Source: Sulfurovum indicum (GTDB lineage Bacteria > Campylobacterota > Campylobacteria > Campylobacterales > Sulfurovaceae). From it: 64,000 bases of DNA. Below, in pieces: positions 16,160-25,000 of the stretch. The notes beneath the pieces are model-generated. The model saw nothing but the letters and a program-made list of their open reading frames with translations, did not search any database and had not been told where the DNA came from. The position numbers and the translations under genes were made by a program. Positions within the stretch are counted from its first letter, which is position 1, and each line of letters starts with the position of its first letter. The stretch spans positions 558,001-622,000 of the forward strand of contig NZ_CP063164.1 in NCBI RefSeq assembly GCF_014931715.1. Direction: 5' to 3'.

Positions 16160-17669
16160 CTACTCGATCCAATATAATATGAAAGGCTGCACCTTTTGTA
16201 CGGTTTTCAACATCCAATCTGCCGCCCATATTTTTCTCTATGATCATTTTCGAGATATAGAGTCCCAGACCTGTACCCATAGATTTATGTTTGGTCGTGA
16301 AGTAGGGATCAAAGATCCGCTGCATATGCTCAGGTTCGATCCCCCCTGCATTGTCGCTAATGGTCAAAGTAATATTTCCATTATTTTTAGAGAGGGTGAC
16401 ATCAATTTCGGCATGGGCTGTCTTTCTTTCAACCAGTGCATCTTTTGCATTGGTAAGCAGGGCCATAACGACCTGGGTGTATTCATTCATATACCCTTTT
16501 ACATAGGCAGTGTCACGATATTCAAAATTAAGTGTGATACCGGCTTTTTCCAGGATTGGGTGCATAATGGTCAAAGCATGTTCTATCACATCCGATACAC
16601 TGAATATTGTTTTCTTTTTTTCTGGATGATAAAAACGCATAAAATCATCAATGGTTTTTGACATATACTGAATATTGTTCTCCATCTCTTCGAGTTTTGC
16701 AAGGAGTTCGGTACTCTCCAGTATCTGCATTTGGGATTTCTCTTTTAGAATGGAAAGAATAGTATTACTGATTGCCAAAGGCTGTCGCCACTGGTGGGCA
16801 ATATTCCCTATCATCTCACCTATATCTGCCATTTTTGCTTTCTGAAAGAGAAACTCCTCCTTCTCTTTCAGTGCATTCATTGATGCTTCCAGAGCCATAT
16901 CTTTTTGTTTCAGCGCTTCAATAGTATAAAGCAGTTCATGCCGGTACGCTTTTTCTATATAGAGTCCGCACTCGAGTGCTTTCATCTGTTCGATCAATGC
17001 AGGAATATGTCTCTTTTTGATGATAGAACCGTGTTGCGGTGCTATCATCTCTATATCGAGTGCTTCTATTTTGGTGAGTGCATAGTTGAAGATATCGCGG
17101 CTTGGCATATATTCTGCATGGAACTGTTTGGCTTTTTCAAAATAGTTGTCTCCTGCAAAAAATTCCCAGGATTCTTCTATCCCTCCAAAAATATCTCCGG
17201 AAAAGAGTGTTTTGGTTTTGGGTTCATAGGTGACAAAAGCACCAGGTGAGTGGCAGTAGGGGGTGGTAATGAACTTAAGTTCCAGATCGCCGCACTGCAG
17301 ACTATGATCATGTTTGTCTATTTCATAGTAGTCTGAGCGGATCAGGTAGTGTTTGACAAGCGGTACCATACGGGAATGTGTGATTACTTTCAGGTCACTT
17401 CTGTTGATAAGCTTTTCCATTTCAGGGACACTTGCGGCGAGGTCAGGGTCCTGATGATGGAGAATGATATATTTGATATGGTGCATATTGCTGATGGTAT
17501 TGATCTTTCGGACAACAGCATTGAATTCCAGCATGGAACCGGGATCAATAAGAATGGAGTTTTCTCCATTTTCAATGAAGTAGGGGTGACACTGGAACGG
17601 ATCATTGGGCAGATACATACCGACCCACCAGATCTCTTTGGCTATCTCTATTGCTTGTGTAAAATCCAT
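16146..17669 (-). CDS. Histidine kinase with metallo-beta-lactamase/di-iron-type (ODP-like) sensor domain
   Basis: A 507-residue soluble protein with no membrane segment. Residues 1-235 form a metallo-beta-lactamase fold of the flavodiiron type: HxDxD at 72-76, His140, Asp159 and His213 are placed to bind two metals. A coiled coil (about 240-285) leads to the phospho-acceptor box NIAHQWRQPL (His292) and an ATPase domain with LLTNAKDAL, DNAGG and GTGLGL. Flavodiiron-like domains without the flavodoxin part serve as oxygen/iron sensors in Treponema chemotaxis (ODP); by analogy this kinase may sense oxygen, NO or iron. ATG 17669 begins at the conserved domain; the frame is open 105 codons further into ilvB antisense. 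Confidence 0.8.
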   Translation of the reverse strand: MDFTQAIEIAKEIWWVGMYLPNDPFQCHPYFIENGENSILIDPGSMLEFNAVVRKINTISNMHHIKYIILHHQDPDLAASVPEMEKLINRSDLKVITHSRMVPLVKHYLIRSDYYEIDKHDHSLQCGDLELKFITTPYCHSPGAFVTYEPKTKTLFSGDIFGGIEESWEFFAGDNYFEKAKQFHAEYMPSRDIFNYALTKIEALDIEMIAPQHGSIIKKRHIPALIEQMKALECGLYIEKAYRHELLYTIEALKQKDMALEASMNALKEKEEFLFQKAKMADIGEMIGNIAHQWRQPLAISNTILSILKEKSQMQILESTELLAKLEEMENNIQYMSKTIDDFMRFYHPEKKKTIFSVSDVIEHALTIMHPILEKAGITLNFEYRDTAYVKGYMNEYTQVVMALLTNAKDALVERKTAHAEIDVTLSKNNGNITLTISDNAGGIEPEHMQRIFDPYFTTKHKSMGTGLGLYISKMIIEKNMGGRLDVENRTKGAAFHIILDRVDGNC

Positions 17670-17779
17670 AGACAAAGTGTAGTAAAATAAGTGTAACTTT
17701 TTCCTGATTTCAATCAATGAATAGGTGTATTTGTTTCTTGTGCAGCATACAGTAAGTCCCACCTCTAATATTATTTTGC

Positions 17780-17785
17780 TATAAT
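17780..17785 (+). promoter_or_regulatory. Probable -10 box for ilvBN
   Basis: TATAAT in TTTTGCTATAATC, 34 bases before ATG 17820, with an extended -10 like TTTTGC. Confidence 0.55.
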
Positions 17786-17819
17786 CGGAGTAAAAATAAT
17801 ATAATATGGAGTGTTGACC

Positions 17820-19529
17820 ATGCAGATGAGTGGTGCACAGATGGTGTGTGAAGCGATCATCGCCGAGGGAATCAAAACAGTTTTTGGTTATCCCGGCGGT
17901 GCGATCATGCACGTTTATGATGAGATTTACAAGCAGGACGGTTTTGAACATATTCTTACCCGTCATGAGCAGGCGGCTGTCCATGCAGCCGATGGTTATG
18001 CCAGGGCGACAGGCGAGGTTGGTGTTGCAATGGTGACATCCGGACCGGGCTTTACCAATGCTGTAACCGGATTGGCAACAGCGTATATGGATTCTATTCC
18101 TATGGTTGTCATCTCCGGGCAGGTACCGCTTTCGCTTATCGGAACGGACGGATTTCAGGAGATCGATGCGGTAGGTATCTCAAGACCATGTACCAAACAC
18201 AATTTCCTGGTACGCTCACTTGAAGAGTTGCCGCGTATTCTTAAAGAAGCATTTTATCTGGCAAGAAGCGGAAGACCAGGACCGATACTGGTAGATATCC
18301 CCAAAGATATCACTGTTGAGGTTGGTGAGTTTGACTATCCTGAGTCAGTGAACATCCCAAGCTACAAACCGACTTATAAAGGGAATGCCAGACAGATCGA
18401 AAAAGCGGTTGATGCTATCAAAAAAGCCAAAAAACCACTGCTTTATATTGGTGGAGGCGTGGTACTTTCCAATGCTTACGAACTGGTTCGGCAGCTTGCT
18501 GAGAAGACACAGATCCCTGTGGTTGAAACTTTAATGGCAAGAGGAGTAATGGGTGCAAAAAATCCACTGCTTCTCGGTATGCTTGGGATGCATGGGAACT
18601 ATGCTTCAAATATGGCAATGAGTGAAACAGATCTGGTGATTTCTCTGGGTGCACGTTTTGATGACAGGGTTACGGGGAAACTCTCCGAGTTTGCCAAATA
18701 TGCGGATATCATTCATGTCGATATTGATCCGGCGAACATCGCAAAACTGGTAGATGTAGATTATCCGATCGTTGGTGATGTAACACAGGTGCTTGAGAAG
18801 ATGATCCCGTTGCTTGACGGAGTCAATCCTGACCGTTATCAGGCATGGAGAGAGATTTTGAAGCGTTATGATGAACTTCATCCCCAAGCCTATGTGGATT
18901 CTGATGAGGTCATTAAACCGCAGTGGGTTATTGAACGCCTGGGAGAGTTGGTTGGTGAAGATGCGATCATCACTTCAGATGTTGGACAGCATCAGATGTG
19001 GGCGGCACAGCACTATCCGTTTGACAGACCCAGACAATGGATCAATTCAGGTGGTTTGGGAACGATGGGATTTGGTTTCCCTGCTGCGATCGGTGCGAAG
19101 AAAGCCTATCCTGAAAAGACAGTTATAAACATTACCGGAGATGGTTCGATTCTTATGAATATGCAGGAGCTTGTGACAGCAGCAGAGTACAAGATCCCGG
19201 TCATCAATGTGATACTCAATAACCACTTCCTTGGAATGGTACGTCAATGGCAGACCTTCTTCTATGAGAAGCGTTATTCCGAAACGGATCTTACATTCCA
19301 GCCAAACTGGAAAGCACTTGCCGAGGCATGTGGCGGTATCGGGTATGATGTTACGACCAAAGAGGAGTTTGATGCAGCGCTTGAGGATGCTATCAAACAA
19401 GACAAAGTATGTTTCATGAACGTAGCAGTTAACCGTTTTGAAAACGTACTTCCGATGGTACCGGCAGGCGGGGCACTCTTTAATATGATGCTACCACCTA
19501 AAATCGAAAAAGACGGGGAGGAGAAGTAA
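17820..19529 (+). CDS. ilvB: Acetolactate synthase, large (catalytic) subunit
   Basis: A 569-residue thiamine-diphosphate enzyme making acetolactate and acetohydroxybutyrate for valine, leucine and isoleucine. The catalytic Glu is in TRHEQAAVHAADGYARATG near residue 47. The central FAD-binding domain is intact, and the ThDP/Mg motif GDGSILMNMQEL is near residue 440. GGAGT seven bases upstream selects ATG 17820 over an in-frame GTG at 17811. The last base overlaps ilvN (TAATG). Confidence 0.95.
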   Translation: MQMSGAQMVCEAIIAEGIKTVFGYPGGAIMHVYDEIYKQDGFEHILTRHEQAAVHAADGYARATGEVGVAMVTSGPGFTNAVTGLATAYMDSIPMVVISGQVPLSLIGTDGFQEIDAVGISRPCTKHNFLVRSLEELPRILKEAFYLARSGRPGPILVDIPKDITVEVGEFDYPESVNIPSYKPTYKGNARQIEKAVDAIKKAKKPLLYIGGGVVLSNAYELVRQLAEKTQIPVVETLMARGVMGAKNPLLLGMLGMHGNYASNMAMSETDLVISLGARFDDRVTGKLSEFAKYADIIHVDIDPANIAKLVDVDYPIVGDVTQVLEKMIPLLDGVNPDRYQAWREILKRYDELHPQAYVDSDEVIKPQWVIERLGELVGEDAIITSDVGQHQMWAAQHYPFDRPRQWINSGGLGTMGFGFPAAIGAKKAYPEKTVINITGDGSILMNMQELVTAAEYKIPVINVILNNHFLGMVRQWQTFFYEKRYSETDLTFQPNWKALAEACGGIGYDVTTKEEFDAALEDAIKQDKVCFMNVAVNRFENVLPMVPAGGALFNMMLPPKIEKDGEEK

Positions 19530-20008
19530 TGGCAAAAAGTACCGATGAAAGACGTGTAATCTCCGTTGTCGTAATGAATGAAAGCTCTGTACTTGCAAGA
19601 GTTACTGCACTCTTTGCAGGACGTGGATACAATATTGAGTCTTTAACTGTAGCACCGATCCCTGAAAGTGATATGTCGCATATCACGATTGAGACCAAAG
19701 GAAATGCAAAGGTTATGGAACAGATCACCAAGCAGTTGCATAAGCTGATTCCTGTCTATAAAGTAATTGAGCATGAAGAGATGGTTGAGAAAGAGATGGT
19801 ACTTATCAAGTTCCCTATAGCCGAGAATCTCAGTGATATTGCTGCATTGGCTGCTGCATATAACGGCGGTATTGTAAATGTAGGCAAAGAGATGGTTGTT
19901 GCTCAGGTAGCGGATGAGCCGAAACGTGTCAAGCACTTTATTGAAGCAGCACAGCGTTACAACCCATGTGAGATCGTACGTGGCGGTGTAGTTGCTATTG
20001 AACGATAG
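19529..20008 (+). CDS. ilvN: Acetolactate synthase, small (regulatory) subunit
   Basis: A 159-residue partner of IlvB with an N-terminal ACT domain (RVISVVVMNESSVLARVTALFAGRGYNIESL) and a second ACT-like C-terminal domain. In this family the subunit raises activity and confers valine inhibition. It is coupled to ilvB by a one-base overlap, and the length matches the IlvH/IlvN short class. Confidence 0.95.
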   Translation: MAKSTDERRVISVVVMNESSVLARVTALFAGRGYNIESLTVAPIPESDMSHITIETKGNAKVMEQITKQLHKLIPVYKVIEHEEMVEKEMVLIKFPIAENLSDIAALAAAYNGGIVNVGKEMVVAQVADEPKRVKHFIEAAQRYNPCEIVRGGVVAIER

Positions 20009-20055
20009 AGACTAACCTATTCCTACAAGCACAACATACAAAATTTTATAATGCC

Positions 20056-20077
20056 GGGCTACCCCTTTCGGGTACCC
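20056..20077 (+). promoter_or_regulatory. Hairpin just upstream of the lpxD ribosome site
   Basis: GGG-C-TACCC pairs with GGGTA-CCC (8 pairs, one bulge) around a CTTTC loop, ending 9 bases before AAAAGGA of lpxD. There is no U-run, so it may be a processing or translation-modulating structure rather than a terminator. Confidence 0.35.
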
Positions 20078-20096
20078 CCTATAAAAAGGACATTTT

Positions 20097-21053
20097 GTGA
20101 CCTACACACTCTCCCAGATCAGCAAAACGCTCAATCTCGACTTTAATGGCAATGATATAGAAATAGACGGCATCCACACTCTCGCTGAAGCCTCTTCCTC
20201 CCAACTCAGTTTTTTTAACGATGCCAAATATGCTTTCCAACTTCCAAAAACCAAAGCCGGTGCAGTACTGATCGATTCTGAACATGCAAAGCTGCTGCCT
20301 GTTTCGACCATTGCGCTCATTACCGATGAGCCTTATCTGAAATTGGCATATGCCTCCAAACTTTTTGCCCATACCCTCTCTACGGTATCGGAAGCACCCA
20401 AAATGGGAAGCGACTGTGATATTGATGAGAGCGTACGGTTTGGCAGTGGTGTCGTGCTTGGTGAAAATGTGACTATACTGGCCGGGTGCTACCTTGGAGA
20501 CCATGTCTCAGTCGGTTCAAATACGATTTTGCATCCCAATGTAACACTCTACCACGGTACCAAAATAGGTCGTAACTGTATCATACACAGTGGTACTGTA
20601 ATCGGTTGTGATGGGTATGGATTTGCACATACAAAGCAGGGAGAGCATGTAAAGATCTATCAGAACGGAAATGTTGTGGTAGAAGATGATGTGGAGATTG
20701 GTGCGAACTGTACGGTTGACAGAGCAGTATTTGGTTCGACAGTCATCCGTAGAGGTACGAAGCTTGATAATCTCATTCAGATCGCACACAACTGTGATAT
20801 TGGTGAGCATACACTTTGTGCGGCACAGGTTGGCCTGGCAGGTTCAACGAAGCTGGGCCGCAATGTCGTTATGGGTGGACAGAGTGCGACAGCAGGACAT
20901 CTTGAAGTGGGTGATTTTTCTACTATTGCAGGGAAAGGCGGGGTAACAAAGTCACTTGAGGGCGGAAAAACCTATGCAGGCTTCCCTGCCGTTGAGATCA
21001 AAGTGTGGCGTAAGATGCAGGCTGCTTTAATGCGTTTGGTAAAAAACCGTTAA
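20097..21053 (+). CDS. lpxD: UDP-3-O-acylglucosamine N-acyltransferase LpxD
   Basis: A 318-residue protein: an N-terminal uridine-binding domain (about 1-100), then a left-handed beta-helix of hexapeptide repeats with NTILHPNVTLYHG and the catalytic-histidine region IQIAHNCDIGEHT. It adds the second acyl chain in lipid A synthesis. The start is GTG 20097, with AAAAGGA upstream. The length is slightly short of the E. coli enzyme but normal for this phylum. Confidence 0.93.
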   Translation: MTYTLSQISKTLNLDFNGNDIEIDGIHTLAEASSSQLSFFNDAKYAFQLPKTKAGAVLIDSEHAKLLPVSTIALITDEPYLKLAYASKLFAHTLSTVSEAPKMGSDCDIDESVRFGSGVVLGENVTILAGCYLGDHVSVGSNTILHPNVTLYHGTKIGRNCIIHSGTVIGCDGYGFAHTKQGEHVKIYQNGNVVVEDDVEIGANCTVDRAVFGSTVIRRGTKLDNLIQIAHNCDIGEHTLCAAQVGLAGSTKLGRNVVMGGQSATAGHLEVGDFSTIAGKGGVTKSLEGGKTYAGFPAVEIKVWRKMQAALMRLVKNR

Positions 21054-21062
21054 CTTTTATGC

Positions 21063-21068
21063 TATAAT
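21063..21068 (+). promoter_or_regulatory. Probable -10 box for the 76-residue orphan
   Basis: TATAAT in TTTTATGCTATAATG, 29 bases before ATG 21098. Confidence 0.5.
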
Positions 21069-21097
21069 GATTGAAATCCAACTTAACAGGAGTAAAG

Positions 21098-21328
21098 ATG
21101 AGTGGTAAAGTAACAGAAATATCAGAAATAGGCCTAAGTAGCAGCAATGATGGAAAGATAACGGTTACAACGATAGAAGAGCCTTACGGTACCGGAAGTG
21201 AAAGTGTAGCAAGTATCGGTATCTCATTGCAGGCAAATGCAGAGGAGCCAGACTGGAAGGTGCATATTCCAAAAGCGAATATCGATGCAGTGATCGATGC
21301 GCTTCAAAAAGCGAAAGAAGCACTCTAA
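21098..21328 (+). CDS. Small protein of unknown function
   Basis: 76 residues, not recognised. ATG 21098 is chosen because AGGAG lies eight bases upstream; the frame is open 9 codons earlier. It has no signal peptide or membrane segment. The N-terminal half is rich in Ser, Gly, Thr and Glu and looks like beta structure; the C-terminus (IDAVIDALQKAKEAL) is an amphipathic helix. It has its own -10 box, so it is probably transcribed alone. Codon use resembles its neighbours, so it is likely a real lineage-specific gene. Confidence 0.6.
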   Translation: MSGKVTEISEIGLSSSNDGKITVTTIEEPYGTGSESVASIGISLQANAEEPDWKVHIPKANIDAVIDALQKAKEAL

Positions 21329-21354
21329 AAAAGAGTGTTTCGTTATTTAAATAT

Positions 21355-21807
21355 TTATTTTTCCTGTGCTTTCATGGTCTTGTACTGTGCAAGTGCTCTA
21401 TCCATAGCGTCTCTGTCGGGTATTTTACGTCCGGCTATATATCCCACAATATTCCCTTCCTCATCCAACTTTGGTTTGATCCATACAACAACAAGGTAGT
21501 ACTTGCCTTCGCTTGTCATATTTTTGACATACCCTTCCCAATAGTTACCGTTTTTGATAGTTTCCCACATTCCTTTAAATGCAGCTTTTGGCATATCCGG
21601 ATGACGATTGATACTGTGTGGAGAACCGATGAGCTCCTCTTTGCTGTAGCCGGTTAATTCTCTAAATTTGCGATTGGCGTAAGTGATGATACCGGCTGTA
21701 TCGGTTTCAGTGATCATTACCCCACCGTCAAAAGGCACTTCTTCATCTATCGGATCAGGCTTGGTGATCTCTTTGCCTGTAATAATATTTTTGATTGATT
21801 TACCCAT
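21355..21807 (-). CDS. Stand-alone PAS-domain protein, Aer/CetB-like
   Basis: A 150-residue protein, essentially one PAS domain (about 25-140). It shows ITYANRKFRELTGYSKEELIG, NRHPDMPKAAFKGMWETI and NYWEGYVKN, the pattern of FAD-binding Aer-type PAS domains. In Campylobacter jejuni the PAS-only proteins CetB and CetC pass redox state to a separate transducer in energy taxis; this protein may act similarly, but no chemotaxis gene lies nearby. AAGGA precedes the ATG. A probable intrinsic terminator lies 34 bases upstream of the start, so attenuation of this gene is suspected. Confidence 0.75.
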   Translation of the reverse strand: MGKSIKNIITGKEITKPDPIDEEVPFDGGVMITETDTAGIITYANRKFRELTGYSKEELIGSPHSINRHPDMPKAAFKGMWETIKNGNYWEGYVKNMTSEGKYYLVVVWIKPKLDEEGNIVGYIAGRKIPDRDAMDRALAQYKTMKAQEK

Positions 21808-21840
21808 TTATTATCCTTGTTTTATGCATTTGGCAGAGGG

Positions 21841-21864
21841 AAAAAAGCAACTATGCTGTAGTTG
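21841..21864 (-). terminator. Intrinsic terminator upstream of the PAS gene (attenuator-like)
   Basis: On the minus strand CAACTA pairs with TAGTTG around CAGCA and is followed by CTTTTTT. It lies between any upstream promoter and the PAS gene start, as in riboswitch-type leaders. Confidence 0.6.
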
Positions 21865-21960
21865 GAAACTCGGTGTCCCCGAAAGATTTATAGCATGCTG
21901 TCCTGTCTCAGCAGAGAGGTCTGACTTTTTCCATACGTCTATTTTTTAGCGTTAAAATTA
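21865..21960 (-). ncRNA. Candidate structured leader RNA of the PAS gene
   Basis: Upstream of the terminator, on the minus strand, a hairpin UCGG/CCGA with loop GGACA (21870-21882), a palindromic AGCAUGCU (21892-21899) and a CUCU/GAGA-type region form a plausible folded leader of ~100 nt. AUGCU of the palindrome can pair with AGCAU in the terminator loop, which would allow an alternative fold. I do not recognise a known riboswitch class. Confidence 0.4.
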
Positions 21961-22060
21961 TAGCATTTTAACCTCTTAAAAACAACAGATATAGAGTTTA
22001 ACGATACTTTGATACAATTGCATATTATATTCTTGGGGAGAAACCCAGAAAAGGAATACT

Positions 22061-25000
22061 TTGCCTGTCACAGAAACGATTAAAAATCTTTTAGAAGAGC
22101 GTATACTTGTTATCGATGGTGCCATGGGTACACAGATACAGGATCTTGAAGTACCCAAAGAGGCATGGATAGACCACAGAGGTAAAGAGCAGGAGGGGTG
22201 TAATGAACTGCTCAATGATACTGCTCCCGAACTGATAGGGCGCATCCATAAACGATATGCAATGGCTGGGGCGGATCTCATTAAGACCAATACTTTCGGA
22301 ACGATGCCATGGGTACTCGATGAGTATGAAATGGGTGAACGTGCCTATGAACTTTCGAAAAAAGGTGCACAGCTTGTAAAGAGTGTCTGTGAAGAATACA
22401 GTACAGAAAACGCTCCAAAATTTGTACTTGGTTCCATCGGTCCCGGAACGAAACTTCCCTCTTTGGGGCATATCCACTATGATGAGATGTATGAAGGGTA
22501 TAAGGAGGTAGCTCTGGGGCTCATTGATGGTGGCTGTGATCTCTTTTTGCTTGAGACCTGTCAGGACCCGCTGCAGATCAAAGCGGCACTGCATGCCTGT
22601 GAAGATGCGAATAAAGAGAGAAATATAAAATTGCCAGTTATGGTCTCGGTCACTATTGAATTAAGCGGTTCTATGCTTATTGGAACAGATGCAACAACAA
22701 TTGTAACGATTTTGGAGCCGTTCGATATTCTTTCGCTGGGCTTTAACTGCGGGACAGGACCTGACCAGGTAAAAAAACATCTCAAAGTGCTTTCAGAACT
22801 ATGCAGTATTCCTATTTCTGTTCATGCCAATGCGGGACTTCCTCAGAATCGGGGAGGATACACCTACTACCCGATGGGACCGGAGGAATTTACCCAAAAA
22901 CAGTTGGAATTTACAGCGTTTGACGGTGTGGGGTTTCTGGGCGGATGCTGCGGAACGACACCACAGCATATTCATGCACTGAAAAAAGCGGTTGAGACCA
23001 TTAGACCTAAAAAACCTACAGGAAGTATCAAGCCAAGTATTGCATCACTCTTTAATACAGTCGAGCTTTTTCAGGAACCTGCACCGCTGCTCATAGGTGA
23101 ACGGAGCAATGCAACCGGGTCCAAAGCCTTTAGAGAACTCATTATTGCCGGAGACTATGAGGGGACACTGACGGTGGGACAGGCACAGGTACGTGACGGA
23201 GCGCACTGTCTGGATGTCAACGTGGAGTTTGCCGGACGTGACGGTGCCAAAGATATGAAAGAGGTGATGGCACTTTACAATCAAAAGATCCCTCTGCCGT
23301 TGATGCCGGATGCCACACGTGTCGGAACAATGGAGGCCGCACTCAAGTGCATTGGAGGAAAGCCTATTATCAATTCGGTCAACCTTGAGGATGGAGAAGA
23401 GAAACTTGATGCCATCTGCCGTCTTGCCAAACGTTTTGGAGCAGCTTTGGTTTGTCTGACCATTGATGAAACGGGAATGGCAAAGACCACAGATACAAAA
23501 TTGGCTGTTGCCGAGCGTCTTTATGATCTTTGTGTCAACCGGCACGGTATCGACCCAAGCAATCTTATTTTCGATATGCTCACATTTACGGTAGGATCTG
23601 GAGATCTTGAGTACCGTGATGCTGCTATTCAGACTCTTGAGGCGATCAGGGAACTGCACAGGCGTCATCCTGAAGTGGGGTCGACGCTGGGGCTTTCCAA
23701 TATTTCGTTCGGTTTGGACAAAAATGCACGTATCTTCCTGAATTCTGTTTTCCTTCATCACTGTATTCAGGCAGGGATGACCTCGGTTATCATCAATGTC
23801 AAGCATATTGTCCCTATGGCAAAGATGAGCCAGGAAGATATTGATATATGTGAAGAACTGCTCTTTCATCCTGATGACAATTCACTTTTCAAGTTTATTG
23901 AACACTTTTCTGACAAAACACTGGATGATTCGTCCACCGATGAAGCATATGAGGCAATGAACATAGAAGAGAAGATCGCCAAACTGCTGCTTGACGGGGA
24001 TAAAGAGCGCATGATCCCGTTGGTTGAAGAAGCACGACATGATATTCATCCGGACAAGATTGTCAACGAAATTCTTATTGATGCGATGAAGGTTGTGGGT
24101 GAACTCTTTGGGTCAGGACAGATGCAGTTGCCGTTTGTACTCCAGTCGGCAGAAACTATGAAAGCAACAGTTGATTATCTTAATCCGTATCTGACCAAAC
24201 AGGAGAAAGAGACTGATACGACACTGGTGATCGGTACGGTCAAAGGGGATGTACATGATGTTGGGAAGAATCTGGTCGATATTATCCTCTCCAACAATGG
24301 TTTCAAGGTGATTAATGTCGGAATCAAAACCGAACTTCAGGAGTATCTGGATGTAATGAAGGAAAAGTCTATTCAGGCTATCGGTATGAGTGGATTGCTG
24401 GTCAAGTCTACTGCTGTGATGAAAGATAATCTTGAAGCAATGGCTGAGATGGGAATTGAGATCCCTGTGTTGCTTGGAGGTGCTGCTTTGACACGCAGTT
24501 TTGTCGATGACTTCTGCCGCCCCGTATACAAAGGACCGATCTTCTACTGCCGTGATGCTTTTGACGGAGTAATTGCAATGAGCCGCATAGAGAAGTACAA
24601 TGAAGATCCAGCTGCCGGGTTGGATACGCGTCTGGCAGGAGATATGGTGAAAAGAGAGGAGAGGAAAGAGAAAAAAGAGGTGGTTATTCCTCCTTTCGAA
24701 GAGATAAAGATGCCGCCTGCTGTAGATATTCCCACTCCACCGTTCTGGGGCAGAAGAGTGCTTCAAAAAGATGATCTTGATCTCGATATGATCTTTGACT
24801 GGGTTAATCAGAAAACAGTTATAAAGATGCACTGGGGATACAAAAGCAAAGGGATGGACAAGGCAGAATACCAGAAGCTGCTTGATGAAACGGTCTATCC
24901 TGCCTATGAGCGCCTGAAAAGAGAGTTTATCCAAAAAGACCTTTTTGATCCGACGATCATTTATGGGTATTATCCGGTACGAAGCAATGACCAGGAACTT

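Noticed and set aside
17670-17984. 105-codon N-terminal extension of the sensor kinase
   Set aside because: It is antisense to the start of ilvB and has no domain or ribosome site.
21961-22060. Possible B12 or SAM riboswitch before metH
   Set aside because: No B12 box or SAM-type core could be recognised; only a weak GGG/CCC hairpin is present.
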